This document shows, in pieces, positions 24,973 to 33,033 of a stretch of DNA of 64,000 bases. The DNA is from Allofournierella sp. (GTDB lineage Bacteria > Bacillota > Clostridia > Oscillospirales > Ruminococcaceae): the NCBI GenBank assembly GCA_020025635.1, contig JAHHRU010000003.1, positions 62,001-126,000 of the forward strand, written 5' to 3'. Under the pieces are notes generated by a model. The model ran no database searches and was not told the origin of the DNA. It saw only the letters and a program-made list of their open reading frames with translations. Positions within the stretch are counted from its first letter, which is position 1. Every line of letters begins with the position of its first letter. A program made the position numbers and the translations under genes.

Positions 24973-26545
24973 TTTAAAGAAATATTTCCCTGTCGCCAAA
25001 TCCTCCATGTTCCAGAAAGAGCAGCTGTATGTCCGTGCCAACGAGGATATCTCTCTGGATATCTACGAAGGCGAGACCCTGGGCATCGTAGGTGAGTCCG
25101 GCTGCGGCAAATCCACTCTGGGACGTGTGCTGCTTCAGCTCTATCCCCAGACTGCCGGTACCACCATGTATTACGGTGTCACCCTGGAGGACATGCCCCC
25201 GAAGTATGTTCCCAAGACCCTGAAAAACCTGGACAAATACAAGGCAGAACTGAAAAAGGCCCACGATAAGGCCGAAGAGCTGGCCAAAAAGGTCGAAGCA
25301 GCCGGCGGCGAAGATGCAGCAGACTTCTATCTGCTGCAGGAAGCAAACATTGCCCGCTGTGAAGAGCAGACCCAGCTGAGCCACCTGGCAAAGCTTTTGG
25401 GCGGTTTCTTTGCCGTGGATGAAGGCGGCAAGGGCTGCGGCCTTCTGCTGGAGCTGTATGAGCAGAACTGCAAGCGTGCTGCTGCCCGCAAAAAGCTCAC
25501 TGCGGCCCAGACCGAGCGGAACCATCTGGCTCAGATTTCCGATGAAAAGAAGGCTGCCAAGAATGCCGAGAAGCTGGCCAAGCTGGATGCCGAGATCAAG
25601 AGCCTGAACGAAGAAGTATCGGCCGAGACCAAGGCTTCCGCTGACCTGAACGCCCGTTTGGACGAGCTGCGCAGCCAGTATAAGGACAACGCAGAGTTCC
25701 AGAAATACGAGGCAATGCGGGATGACGGCATCGACCTTTCCCGTTTGGATTACGATGAAATGCGCCTGCTGCGTCAGGATCTGCAGATCATCTTCCAGGA
25801 TCCTTACTCCTCTTTGAACCCCCGGTTCACCATCGGCCAGATCATTGAGGAAGGTGTTGCTACCCACGGCCTGTACAAGCCTGGTTCTCCCGCTATGCGC
25901 CAGCATATCGTGGACACTATGGTCAAGTGCGGCCTGCAGGAATACATGCTGCACCGCTATCCCCACCAGTTCTCCGGCGGCCAGCGTCAGCGTGTGGCCA
26001 TTGCCCGTGCACTGGCTGTTGGCCCCAAGTTCATTGTGTGTGACGAATGCGTTTCCGCTCTGGACGTTTCCATCCAGTCTCAGATCATCAACCTGCTGCA
26101 GGAGCTGAAGGAAAAAGAGAACCTGACCTACATGTTCATTTCTCATGACCTGTCGGTCGTCCGCTACATTTCCGACCGCATCTGCGTGATGTATCTGGGC
26201 AACGTGGTGGAGCTGGCCGATGCCGCAACCATCTTTGATGATCCCCGCCACCCCTACACCGTGGCCCTGCTCTCTTCCATCCCCACCACCAATGTGGATG
26301 TGGCAAAGAAAGAGCGCATCATTCTGGAGGGCAACATTCCCAGCCCCATCAAGCCGCCGGCAGGATGCAAATTCCACACCCGCTGCTACATGGCCTGCGA
26401 GAAATGTGCCCGCGTGACCCCCGAACTGCGTGAGATCGAGCCCGGCCACTTCCTGGCCTGCCACTTCCCTGAGCGCAAGATCGATGCTGACGGCAAATAC
26501 CTCTTCGAGCTTCCCAAGATGGCCCCCTCTGCAAAGGACAACTGA
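24938..26545 (+). CDS. OppF-type ABC ATPase with a long inserted coiled coil
   Basis: 535 residues, against about 310-340 for typical OppF. Walker A GESGCGKST is at about 52-60, but the Q-loop IIFQDPYSSLNPR is only at about 285. Normal spacing would be roughly 45-50 residues. The inserted part, about 88-270, is mostly charged heptad-like helix (for example KAELKKAHDKAEELAKKVEA and EKLAKLDAEIKSLNEEV) with a short hydrophobic centre (LLGGFFAV). After it come FSGGQRQR (about 343), Walker B VCDE with Cys instead of the usual Pro, and SHDLS. Cys residues in the C-terminal domain are kept. GTG start with GGAGG nine bases upstream, inside the OppD-type gene. Confidence 0.9.
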   Translation: MKSTKKLLSITNLKKYFPVAKSSMFQKEQLYVRANEDISLDIYEGETLGIVGESGCGKSTLGRVLLQLYPQTAGTTMYYGVTLEDMPPKYVPKTLKNLDKYKAELKKAHDKAEELAKKVEAAGGEDAADFYLLQEANIARCEEQTQLSHLAKLLGGFFAVDEGGKGCGLLLELYEQNCKRAAARKKLTAAQTERNHLAQISDEKKAAKNAEKLAKLDAEIKSLNEEVSAETKASADLNARLDELRSQYKDNAEFQKYEAMRDDGIDLSRLDYDEMRLLRQDLQIIFQDPYSSLNPRFTIGQIIEEGVATHGLYKPGSPAMRQHIVDTMVKCGLQEYMLHRYPHQFSGGQRQRVAIARALAVGPKFIVCDECVSALDVSIQSQIINLLQELKEKENLTYMFISHDLSVVRYISDRICVMYLGNVVELADAATIFDDPRHPYTVALLSSIPTTNVDVAKKERIILEGNIPSPIKPPAGCKFHTRCYMACEKCARVTPELREIEPGHFLACHFPERKIDADGKYLFELPKMAPSAKDN

Positions 26546-26559
26546 TCCGGGTGGCTTAA

Positions 26560-26766
26560 ATGAAGTTCTGGAATTCTGACCGGATGCCCGATCTGCCCAC
26601 AGCAGAAGAAACCAAAAAGCGTGAGGAAGAACTTTCCAAGATAAAAATCAGTCTGTCGGACCGTTTTGTGATGGTGGGCACTGCATTTGTCTGCCTGTTT
26701 CTCCCCGCTGTTCTGATCCTGCTTGGGATCGTTTTCGTGGTAATGCTTGTCTTTGGTCTGTTTTGA
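26560..26766 (+). CDS. Small single-helix membrane protein at the end of the importer operon
   Basis: 68 residues: a charged N-terminal 35 residues (EETKKREEELSKIKISL) and one strongly hydrophobic helix (about 40-66). It starts 14 bases after the OppF-type stop and ends just before the operon terminator. I do not recognise the family. It could be an accessory or stabilising subunit of the importer. The ribosome site is weak (GGGTGG), so it may depend on coupling. Confidence 0.6.
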   Translation: MKFWNSDRMPDLPTAEETKKREEELSKIKISLSDRFVMVGTAFVCLFLPAVLILLGIVFVVMLVFGLF

Positions 26767-26783
26767 CCCGCAAACAGCATTTC

Positions 26784-26823
26784 AGCCGCCTTACTGCCCC
26801 GTGTGCAGTAAGGCGGCTTTTGA
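26784..26823 (+). terminator. Terminator of the peptide importer operon
   Basis: A 14-base perfect stem (26784-26797 with 26805-26818) followed by TTTTGATTTT. Confidence 0.9.
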
Positions 26824-26835
26824 TTTTCATCCATA

Positions 26836-26878
26836 AAAAAGTGCGCTGGAAGACTAGCATCTTCCAGCGCACTTTTAC
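26836..26878. terminator. Bidirectional terminator
   Basis: A 17-base perfect stem (26837-26853 with 26860-26876) is flanked by A-rich and T-rich tracts. It ends the leftward SIS gene and backs up the rightward terminator. Confidence 0.85.
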
Positions 26879-26922
26879 TTTTTGAGTTTGTCGGAATCTT
26901 GGGTCAATTCGAAATCAGCCGT

Positions 26923-27666
26923 TTAATTCAGGTAGTGAATCTGATCCTTATATTTCTCCATAAGCTCTGCGTTGTAAGCGTTGGCACCATCAACGTTGCC
27001 GCTCTTGAAGATGGGCGGCTGCACACCGGCAGCCAGCATCTTCTCGGCTACCTTGATGACCAGAGAGTTCACCACATAGGCACCGCCAACCGTCGAAGTG
27101 GGAGCAGCCTTATAGCCCAGGCCTTCAATGGGAACACAGGCATCCCCCAGCTCTGCACAGTCATCGATCACGATTTCGCAGTGCTCCATCATCATAGTGC
27201 CCGACGGATCCAAAGAGGTTACCTTGCTGGCAAAGTCCTTGCTCACAATGCCGATCACATGGATGCCCTTCTCCTTTGCCTTCATGGCCATCTCGATCAC
27301 GATGGGAATTCGTGCAGAAACCGAGTGGATGATCAGGCAGTCGCCGGGTTTAATGCCGGAACGCTCCAGGGTGATGGTTGCCAGACCGGGCAGACGTTCG
27401 ATCTGGGTGGTCATTGCGTACGGGCGCACATTGGGCATCAGGTTCGGAACATGAATCGGGCTGATCAGGGCCAGTCCGCCTCCGCGGTAAACCATCTCCT
27501 CAACCATCATGCCTGCATGAGAGGGGCCAAAAGCATAAATGCTCTTGCCAGCCATTGCAGTGTCAGCCATCAGCTGAGCTGCCTTGTCGATCTCTTCTTC
27601 CTGAGTCTCATAAATCTCATTCAGGATGCTGATCAGCTTGTCTTTGTACCATTCGATGTAGTTCAT
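26923..27666 (-). CDS. SIS-domain protein (UPF0309-like, sugar phosphate binding)
   Basis: 247 residues with a single sugar-isomerase (SIS) fold: YAFGPSHAGMMVEEMVYRGGG forms the phosphosugar loop, and DCLIIHSVSARIPIVIEMAM the second strand-loop. Such proteins isomerise or sense phosphosugars. The ATG at 27666 follows AAAGGA; an earlier ATG at 27699 lacks a ribosome site. It is divergent from the ABC importer operon and next to a ROK regulator, which suggests a role with an imported amino or sulfated sugar. Catalysis cannot be proven from sequence. Confidence 0.8.
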   Translation of the reverse strand: MNYIEWYKDKLISILNEIYETQEEEIDKAAQLMADTAMAGKSIYAFGPSHAGMMVEEMVYRGGGLALISPIHVPNLMPNVRPYAMTTQIERLPGLATITLERSGIKPGDCLIIHSVSARIPIVIEMAMKAKEKGIHVIGIVSKDFASKVTSLDPSGTMMMEHCEIVIDDCAELGDACVPIEGLGYKAAPTSTVGGAYVVNSLVIKVAEKMLAAGVQPPIFKSGNVDGANAYNAELMEKYKDQIHYLN

Positions 27667-27810
27667 AATAAACGATCCTTTCTTTTCATTTTCCTGCAAA
27701 TGGCAGGAAGTTTTTTTATTTTGATTTTAAAATGCCAAAACAAGATATCTTTGTTGTTTTGGCTGCCATTCAATTTCCGAAACACGCTCAAACTCTGTCA
27801 CTTCGACGCT

Positions 27811-27839
27811 AGTATAACACGGTCGATATTTTATTTCAA
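27811..27839 (-). promoter_or_regulatory. Promoter for the SIS gene
   Basis: On the minus strand: TTGAAA (27834-27839), 17-base spacer, TATACT (27811-27816). The -35 box overlaps a palindromic operator. Confidence 0.8.
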
Positions 27840-27872
27840 TATGAAATTAATAAATAATTTCAGTTTGGAATT
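27833..27872. promoter_or_regulatory. Paired palindromes, candidate ROK operators
   Basis: ATTTCA-ATA-TGAAAT (27833-27847) is a perfect palindrome. AATTTCA-GTT-TGGAATT (27856-27872) has one mismatch. Their centres are 24 bases apart, on one DNA face if about 12 bases per turn, and they cover the -35 region of the SIS promoter. NagC/XylR-type ROK proteins bind sites of this kind. Confidence 0.55.
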
Positions 27873-27975
27873 AAATCAGCGTTCCTGACAAAAAAAGTAT
27901 TTCTTTTTGTCGTTTTTGCCATTATAATCTGTGATTTTTTACAACTTCTATTCATTTTTGTCAGCATTTTCACGA

Positions 27976-28004
27976 TTGACAGTGCAAATCATTCCTGATA
28001 TATT
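27976..28004 (+). promoter_or_regulatory. Promoter for the SsuA/TauA-type importer operon
   Basis: TTGACA (27976-27981), 17-base spacer, TATATT (27999-28004). The 491-base divergent gap 27667-28157 also holds a TTTTT/AAAAA-type inverted repeat (27887-27911) and a spare TATAAT (27923-27928). No small gene there is convincing. Confidence 0.8.
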
Positions 28005-28157
28005 TGTAATCAGAAACAAACTTGTCACTTTACACCCAATGCACTTTTTTAAACGCACTCAGGTCTGCACGATTCGTATACAACACATATCTAGAGCCCT
28101 TTTCCCTCTCAGAAAGATCGATTTTTGGCTCTCAAATTCAGGAGGTTTAAAATCATT

Positions 28158-29321
28158 ATGAAAAAAAGAACATTCTTAAAGAAAGCGGCTGCCGGCGTTG
28201 CTCTGTTGTCTTTGATGCTGAACTTGGCAGCTTGCGGCTCTGGCGAACCGGTGGCCAACGATCCCGCACAGCAGCCGGAAAAGGTCGAAATGCCCTGGCC
28301 CGATGTAAAACCGCTGGAAACGCCGGTCACTCTGAATGTTGCGCTGCTTGCCAACACCACACCTCACCTTCCCACTTACATTGCACAGCAGAAGGGTTGG
28401 CTGTCCGCAGTGGGCATTGAGGTAAATCCCGTTGTGTTCAAGAACGGTCCCTCCATGACCGAGGCCATGGGCTCCGGCGCCTGGGATTGCGGTTCCACCG
28501 GCATCGGCGGTGTCATCACCGGCGTTCTCAATCAGGATATGAAGGTCCTGGCTGTTGCCGCCCGCGACGAAGGCGGTTTCCAGGCTTTCTTTGCACGTCC
28601 TGATAACCCGATCGTAAAGGCCGGCAAGGGCAACGGAAAAGTTCCCGAACTGTATGGCACTGCCGACACCTGGCGCGGCCAGGAAATTCTTTGCGCTGTG
28701 GGCACCACAAACCAGTTCCTGCTTTATAAAACTTTGGACAATTTCGGTTTGACCTTGGATGATGTCAACGTGGTCAATATGGACTCTTCTGCCGCAAACA
28801 CCGCATTCCTCTCCGGCCAGGGTGATGTGGGCGGCGTTTCCGGCCCCATCGTATTTTCCGATGACAAGAAAGATTTTGTGATGGTTTCTTCGGATGCATG
28901 GGCAAAAACCGGCATCGTTACCAGCTTTGTTGCTTCTCCGAAATCCTGGAGCGAAAAGCAGGAAGCGATCACCAAGTGGCTGGAAGTGATCGTTATGACC
29001 AATGAATGGATCGAACAGAACCGTGAAGAAGCCGCAAAGTATCTCACCAAGATGTATGAAGAAGACGGTTATCCTTCTACCGATGAGGCCAATCTGGATC
29101 TGATCACCAACAACCCCTTCAGCGGGCTGGATTATCAGAAAGACATCATCAGCAGCAACGAAGAAGGCACCATGAAGATGAAGCAGCAGACTTTGGATGC
29201 ACTTAAGGGCTATGTGGCCATGGGCAACTACACCCAGGAGCAGTACGACTCGGTTGCCGCATCCACCTCCAACTTCCTGCCGGATGCAATTGAGCAGATC
29301 GCTGCAAACCACAGCAAATAA
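28158..29321 (+). CDS. SsuA/NrtA/TauA-type substrate-binding lipoprotein
   Basis: 387 residues with a lipoprotein signal ending LMLNLAAC (lipid Cys about 27). VALLANTTPHLPTYIAQQKGWL and EAMGSGAWDCGSTGIGG match the NMT1/ABC-type aliphatic sulfonate and taurine binding family. It would capture a small ligand outside the cell for the two permeases encoded downstream. GGAGG lies 12 bases before the ATG. A strong terminator and a regulator gene separate it from the permeases, so it is likely made in excess. Confidence 0.88.
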   Translation: MKKRTFLKKAAAGVALLSLMLNLAACGSGEPVANDPAQQPEKVEMPWPDVKPLETPVTLNVALLANTTPHLPTYIAQQKGWLSAVGIEVNPVVFKNGPSMTEAMGSGAWDCGSTGIGGVITGVLNQDMKVLAVAARDEGGFQAFFARPDNPIVKAGKGNGKVPELYGTADTWRGQEILCAVGTTNQFLLYKTLDNFGLTLDDVNVVNMDSSAANTAFLSGQGDVGGVSGPIVFSDDKKDFVMVSSDAWAKTGIVTSFVASPKSWSEKQEAITKWLEVIVMTNEWIEQNREEAAKYLTKMYEEDGYPSTDEANLDLITNNPFSGLDYQKDIISSNEEGTMKMKQQTLDALKGYVAMGNYTQEQYDSVAASTSNFLPDAIEQIAANHSK

Positions 29322-29329
29322 ACGATCCG

Positions 29330-29388
29330 GATTTCCGGCCAAGACTGCCGCTAAAACCGCCTGCTTGGCCGGAAATCTCGATGTTTTA
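29330..29388 (+). terminator. Strong hairpin terminator after the binding-protein gene
   Basis: A 14-base stem (29330-29343 with 29364-29377) has a 20-base loop and a short TGTTTT tail, which may allow partial read-through. Confidence 0.65.
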
Positions 29389-29389
29389 C

Positions 29390-29418
29390 TTGTTTAAGCA
29401 CTGTATCCGTAATATTAT
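29390..29418 (+). promoter_or_regulatory. Promoter before the ROK regulator
   Basis: TTGTTT (29390-29395), 17-base spacer, TATTAT (29413-29418); a TATAAT overlaps at 29418-29423. Confidence 0.5.
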
Positions 29419-29480
29419 ATAATTGTATTCAACTTATGTAGGCATTATGGATATAAAGACTTGAAAGGCGGTCATTCCTG

Positions 29481-30665
29481 ATGGAAGTAAACACCCCCGA
29501 AATCAAAACAGCTTCTCTGAGAGAAAACAACGTTAAAACTGTCATGCGCTGCCTGCGGAAATGCGGTCCGCTCTCCAGAAGTGAGATTTGCGACAAAACG
29601 CAGATTTCAAAGCCGACCGCTACGCGGGTGATCAATGCGCTGATTTCCGATGGATGGCTGGAAGAGCTCAACAGCATCAAAACCGCCAGAGGACGTCACC
29701 CCATTGAACTGGACATCCGCCCTGATGCCGCATACAGCTTCGGCGTTAATATTTCCAAAACACACCTGAGCATCGCACTTGTGGATCTGAAGCTGAACAT
29801 TGTAGATACCTTCAAGGCTTCCATCCGGAACCTGGAACATGTGGACCAGTTTTTGAAACTGATCGCAGATACGATTTTGGATATGCAGCAGCGCAATCAT
29901 ATCCCGAATGAAAAAATTCTCGGAATCGGAGTCGGAGCTCCCGGCCTGATCGACACGCAGAATGGGGTCATGAAGGATTTTGCCCTTTGGGGCAAACTGC
30001 GCAACATTCCAATTTCCAGCTTTCTCAGTGAACACACCGCCTTTAAAACCAAGGTGGACAACAACTGCAATACCTGGCTTGCCGGTGAAATGTGGAACGG
30101 ATATGCACAAGGCTGCAGCAATGCTTTGTTTATTTTAAACAGCGAAGGTATTGGCTGCGGCATTGCTGTGGACAATCTCATCCATAACATTTCGGGCGGT
30201 CTTGGCCATCTTTCGGTCAATTTTCGCGGCGACCTGTGTTACTGCGGCAGCCGCGGCTGCATCGAGACCTATTGCTCCACTGACAACATTGAACGCAAAG
30301 CAGAAGAAAAAATCAACGCTCTGTGCCGTACCGGAGGTTCCTGCCTCTATTCACTTCCCATTGATTTTAAAACGGTATGCCAGAGCATCGATAACGGCGA
30401 TATGCTTTTTGCCAATATCCTGCTGGAAGCAGCTTCTGCCCTTGCCTGCGGAATCGTCAGTCTGATCAAAATATTCCATCCGCAGATCATCATTCTTTCC
30501 GGCGCACTTTTTGAGGCAAGCGATTTTTATTACAACAATGTTGTGATGGAAATTCAAAGCCAGCTTTCCTTTAATGTCAGTTCTCCGCAAATCGTGCGGC
30601 GCAATGTAAGTGATGCTCTTTTTGAAATCGGTGCAGCAACTTTGATCCTGAAGGAACTTTTTTAA
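29481..30665 (+). CDS. ROK family transcriptional regulator (NagC/XylR-like)
   Basis: 394 residues. An N-terminal winged helix (about 14-75: LSRSEICDKTQISKPTATRV) is followed by a ROK sugar-kinase-fold domain (VGINISKTHLSIALVDLK-type start, GIGVGAPGLID, and the zinc motif CYCGSRGCIE at about residue 253). The phosphate-loop residues look degenerate, as in regulators rather than kinases. It sits inside the importer locus and probably controls the divergent SIS gene and the transport genes in response to an imported sugar. Paired palindromes at 27833 are likely sites. Confidence 0.9.
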   Translation: MEVNTPEIKTASLRENNVKTVMRCLRKCGPLSRSEICDKTQISKPTATRVINALISDGWLEELNSIKTARGRHPIELDIRPDAAYSFGVNISKTHLSIALVDLKLNIVDTFKASIRNLEHVDQFLKLIADTILDMQQRNHIPNEKILGIGVGAPGLIDTQNGVMKDFALWGKLRNIPISSFLSEHTAFKTKVDNNCNTWLAGEMWNGYAQGCSNALFILNSEGIGCGIAVDNLIHNISGGLGHLSVNFRGDLCYCGSRGCIETYCSTDNIERKAEEKINALCRTGGSCLYSLPIDFKTVCQSIDNGDMLFANILLEAASALACGIVSLIKIFHPQIIILSGALFEASDFYYNNVVMEIQSQLSFNVSSPQIVRRNVSDALFEIGAATLILKELF

Positions 30666-30696
30666 AACATTCTCTCTTACAAAACGGAGTTGCACA

Positions 30697-31488
30697 ATGA
30701 AAAAAGAAAATGCTTTGTATAAATACCGTTTTCTGATCGCGTCCGTATTAACCGTTCTTCTTTTCATTGCATTATGGGCGTTTGTCGTAGAATCCGGTCT
30801 TGTATCAACGAAATATCTTCCTGCCCCCCGGCAGATCCTGAGCACGTTTGTCCAAAAGCTCACGGACCCAAAGCCTGAAGGCTCGACCCTGATCACCAAC
30901 ATCCTTTCCAGCATCAAAGTGGCAACGGTAGGCTTTCTGATCGCCGTTGTGCTGGGAATCACACTCGGCCTGTTTATGGGCTGGTACACTCCTGTTGAAA
31001 AATTTGTAAAACCTGTTTTCGAGATCATCCGCCCCATTCCGCCGGTAGCCTGGATCCCGATCACGATCATGCTGTTCGGCATCGGCTTCAAAGCCAAGGC
31101 CTTTATCATTTTCTTCGGCGGATTCATTCCGTGCGTCATCAACGCATACACCGGCATTCAGCTCACGAACCGCACCCTGATCAACGTTGCAAAAACATAT
31201 GGTGCCAGCAGCTGGAAAATTTTCTGGTCTGTGGGCCTTCCTTCTTCTGTGCAGATGATTTTTGCCGGTATCCGGATCGCGCTGGGTGTTTCCTGGATGA
31301 CACTGGTTGCAGCAGAAATGCTGGCAGCTGATTCGGGCCTGGGGTACATGATTTTGATGGGCAGACAGTTCGCTCGCCCGGATGTTATTGTTCTGGGCAT
31401 GCTGATCATTGGCGGCATCGGAGCACTTCTCTCGTTTATCCTGACCCGCCTGGAGCACAAATTTGAACACTGGAGGGAGAAAAGATGA
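30697..31488 (+). CDS. SsuC/TauC-type ABC permease 1
   Basis: 263-residue, six-helix permease of the sulfonate/nitrate/taurine class. The coupling loop is VAKTYGASSWKIFWSVGLPSS, and the sequence IRPIPPVAWIPITIMLFGIG is a family hallmark. GGAG precedes the ATG. Its stop overlaps the start of the second permease (ATGA at 31485), so the pair is translationally coupled and may form a heterodimer. Confidence 0.92.
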   Translation: MKKENALYKYRFLIASVLTVLLFIALWAFVVESGLVSTKYLPAPRQILSTFVQKLTDPKPEGSTLITNILSSIKVATVGFLIAVVLGITLGLFMGWYTPVEKFVKPVFEIIRPIPPVAWIPITIMLFGIGFKAKAFIIFFGGFIPCVINAYTGIQLTNRTLINVAKTYGASSWKIFWSVGLPSSVQMIFAGIRIALGVSWMTLVAAEMLAADSGLGYMILMGRQFARPDVIVLGMLIIGGIGALLSFILTRLEHKFEHWREKR

Positions 31489-32282
31489 CTGAAAATATCG
31501 AAAAAAGAACTCCCGCAAAGAAAGCATTCTATTTTCTTCTTTCCGTTCTTTCAATCGTACTTCTCATTGCCGGCTGGGCGCTGCTTGCCAAGGCAAAGCC
31601 CTATCTTTTCCCCAGCCCGGCGCGTGTATGGGACCGCTTTATCCTGATTCTTGAAAAGCCCACCGGACGATATCCCCTGTATATCCATATTCTGGACAGC
31701 CTTAAGCGTGTTGGCATTGCCGTTGGCCTTGCCAGTGTTTTGGGCATCATGCTGGGTGTGCTTCTCGGCTGGAGCAAATGGTTCTCTGCAACGATCGGTG
31801 TTATTTTTGAGATTCTGCGCCCCATCCCCCCGCTTGCCTGGATCCCTCTGATCACGATCTGGTTCGGCATCGGTGAATTCCCGAAAATCCTGATCGTGTT
31901 TATCGGCACCTTCTTCAACGTCGTTGTGAACACTTCCACCGGCGTTAAAATGGTGGATAAGCTTCAGCTCGATGTGGGACGCATTTTCCAGGCCAACCAG
32001 TTTCAGCTTTTGAAGGAGATCGTTCTGCCCGCTTCGCTGCCTGCCATCTTTGCAGGCATCCGCGTTGCGCTTGGCGCCGGCTGGGCGGTCGTTCTTGCCG
32101 CTGAAATGCTTGGCTCTCAAACCGGTGTCGGTTATTTGATCACCCTCGGCAACGATATTGGTGATACTGCGCTGATTTTCGTCAGCATGATTATTATCGG
32201 CGTGATCGGAGCTCTGCTCTCTTCTCTTGCCACTTTTATTGAAAGGAGGCTTTGCCCATGGATGGCCGGACAGCAAAGCTGA
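31485..32282 (+). CDS. SsuC/TauC-type ABC permease 2
   Basis: 265 residues and six helices. It contains RPIPPLAWIPLITIWFGIGEFPK and the coupling loop ending IVLPASLPAIFAGIRVALG. It is a distinct paralogue of the gene before it, not a copy. It overlaps permease 1 by four bases and the first ATPase by 25 bases. Two different permeases together with two different ATPases suggest a fully heteromeric transporter core. Confidence 0.92.
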   Translation: MTENIEKRTPAKKAFYFLLSVLSIVLLIAGWALLAKAKPYLFPSPARVWDRFILILEKPTGRYPLYIHILDSLKRVGIAVGLASVLGIMLGVLLGWSKWFSATIGVIFEILRPIPPLAWIPLITIWFGIGEFPKILIVFIGTFFNVVVNTSTGVKMVDKLQLDVGRIFQANQFQLLKEIVLPASLPAIFAGIRVALGAGWAVVLAAEMLGSQTGVGYLITLGNDIGDTALIFVSMIIIGVIGALLSSLATFIERRLCPWMAGQQS

Positions 32283-33019
32283 CACTGAAACACATTTCCA
32301 AAACCTTTTATGATCACAAAAAAGCTCTTCCCACCATTTCCGATGTGAGCTTTGAAGTATACAACAATGAGTTTCTTGTAATTCTCGGCCCTGGCCTTTG
32401 CGGCAAAACAGTCCTTCTGAACACCGTTTCCGGTCTTGAAGAACCGACTTCCGGCCAGATTTTCCTTGACGGGCGGGAAATTCACGGTACAGATCCCAGC
32501 ATTGGCATGGTATTTCAGAAAAAAGCGATCCTGCCTTGGAAAACCGTTATGCAGAATGTTGAATTCGGCCCTAAAATGCGCGGTGTTCCCAAAGCCGAGC
32601 GTCGGGCCGCTGCTCAGAAATTCATCGACCTGGTCGGCCTTCAGGGCTTCGAAAATTCCTTTCCGCATGAACTTTCCGGCGGCATGAAGCAGCGTGTGGG
32701 CATTGCGCGTGCCTACGCCAACGACCCGGAAATCCTTATTCTGGATGAGCCCTTCGGCGCTTTGGATGCGCAGACCCGCTATTCCATGCAGGACGAGATC
32801 ATCCGCGTTTGGAAAAGCGAAAAGAAAACCATTATTTTCGTCACCAATAACATCGAAGAGGCTCTCTATTTGGGCGATCGCATTGTCCTGCTTTCCAAGC
32901 AGCCTGCGACAGTCAAGGAAATTTACAACATTGATCTTCCTCGCCCCCGAGATATGTTGTCCCATGAATTCCTGGAACTTCGTGAGAAGATTTCCTCAAA
33001 CATGGATATCACCGTGTAA
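32258..33019 (+). CDS. SsuB/TauB-type ABC ATPase 1 with Asn in the H-loop
   Basis: 253 residues. Walker A is GPGLCGKT (44-51), an unusual variant of GPSGCGKS. The signature LSGGMKQR (139-146) and Walker B ILILDEP are intact. The H-loop reads FVTNNIEEA, with Asn197 where His is expected. The ATG at 32258 has AAAGGAGG eight bases before it. With partner ATPase 2, this protein would give the good signature to one ATP site and the poor H-loop to the other. It belongs to the cytoplasmic side of the importer. Confidence 0.92.
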   Translation: MDGRTAKLTLKHISKTFYDHKKALPTISDVSFEVYNNEFLVILGPGLCGKTVLLNTVSGLEEPTSGQIFLDGREIHGTDPSIGMVFQKKAILPWKTVMQNVEFGPKMRGVPKAERRAAAQKFIDLVGLQGFENSFPHELSGGMKQRVGIARAYANDPEILILDEPFGALDAQTRYSMQDEIIRVWKSEKKTIIFVTNNIEEALYLGDRIVLLSKQPATVKEIYNIDLPRPRDMLSHEFLELREKISSNMDITV

Positions 33020-33033
33020 TGGAGGTGTGAACT

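Noticed and set aside
26899..27888. Plus-strand frame of 329 codons opposite the SIS gene
   Set aside because: It crosses the SIS gene and its promoter; the minus-strand SIS protein has clear motifs, so this is a shadow.
27931..28161. Plus-strand 76-codon frame upstream of the binding lipoprotein
   Set aside because: It contains the consensus promoter and the ribosome site of the real gene, lacks its own ribosome site and has random composition.
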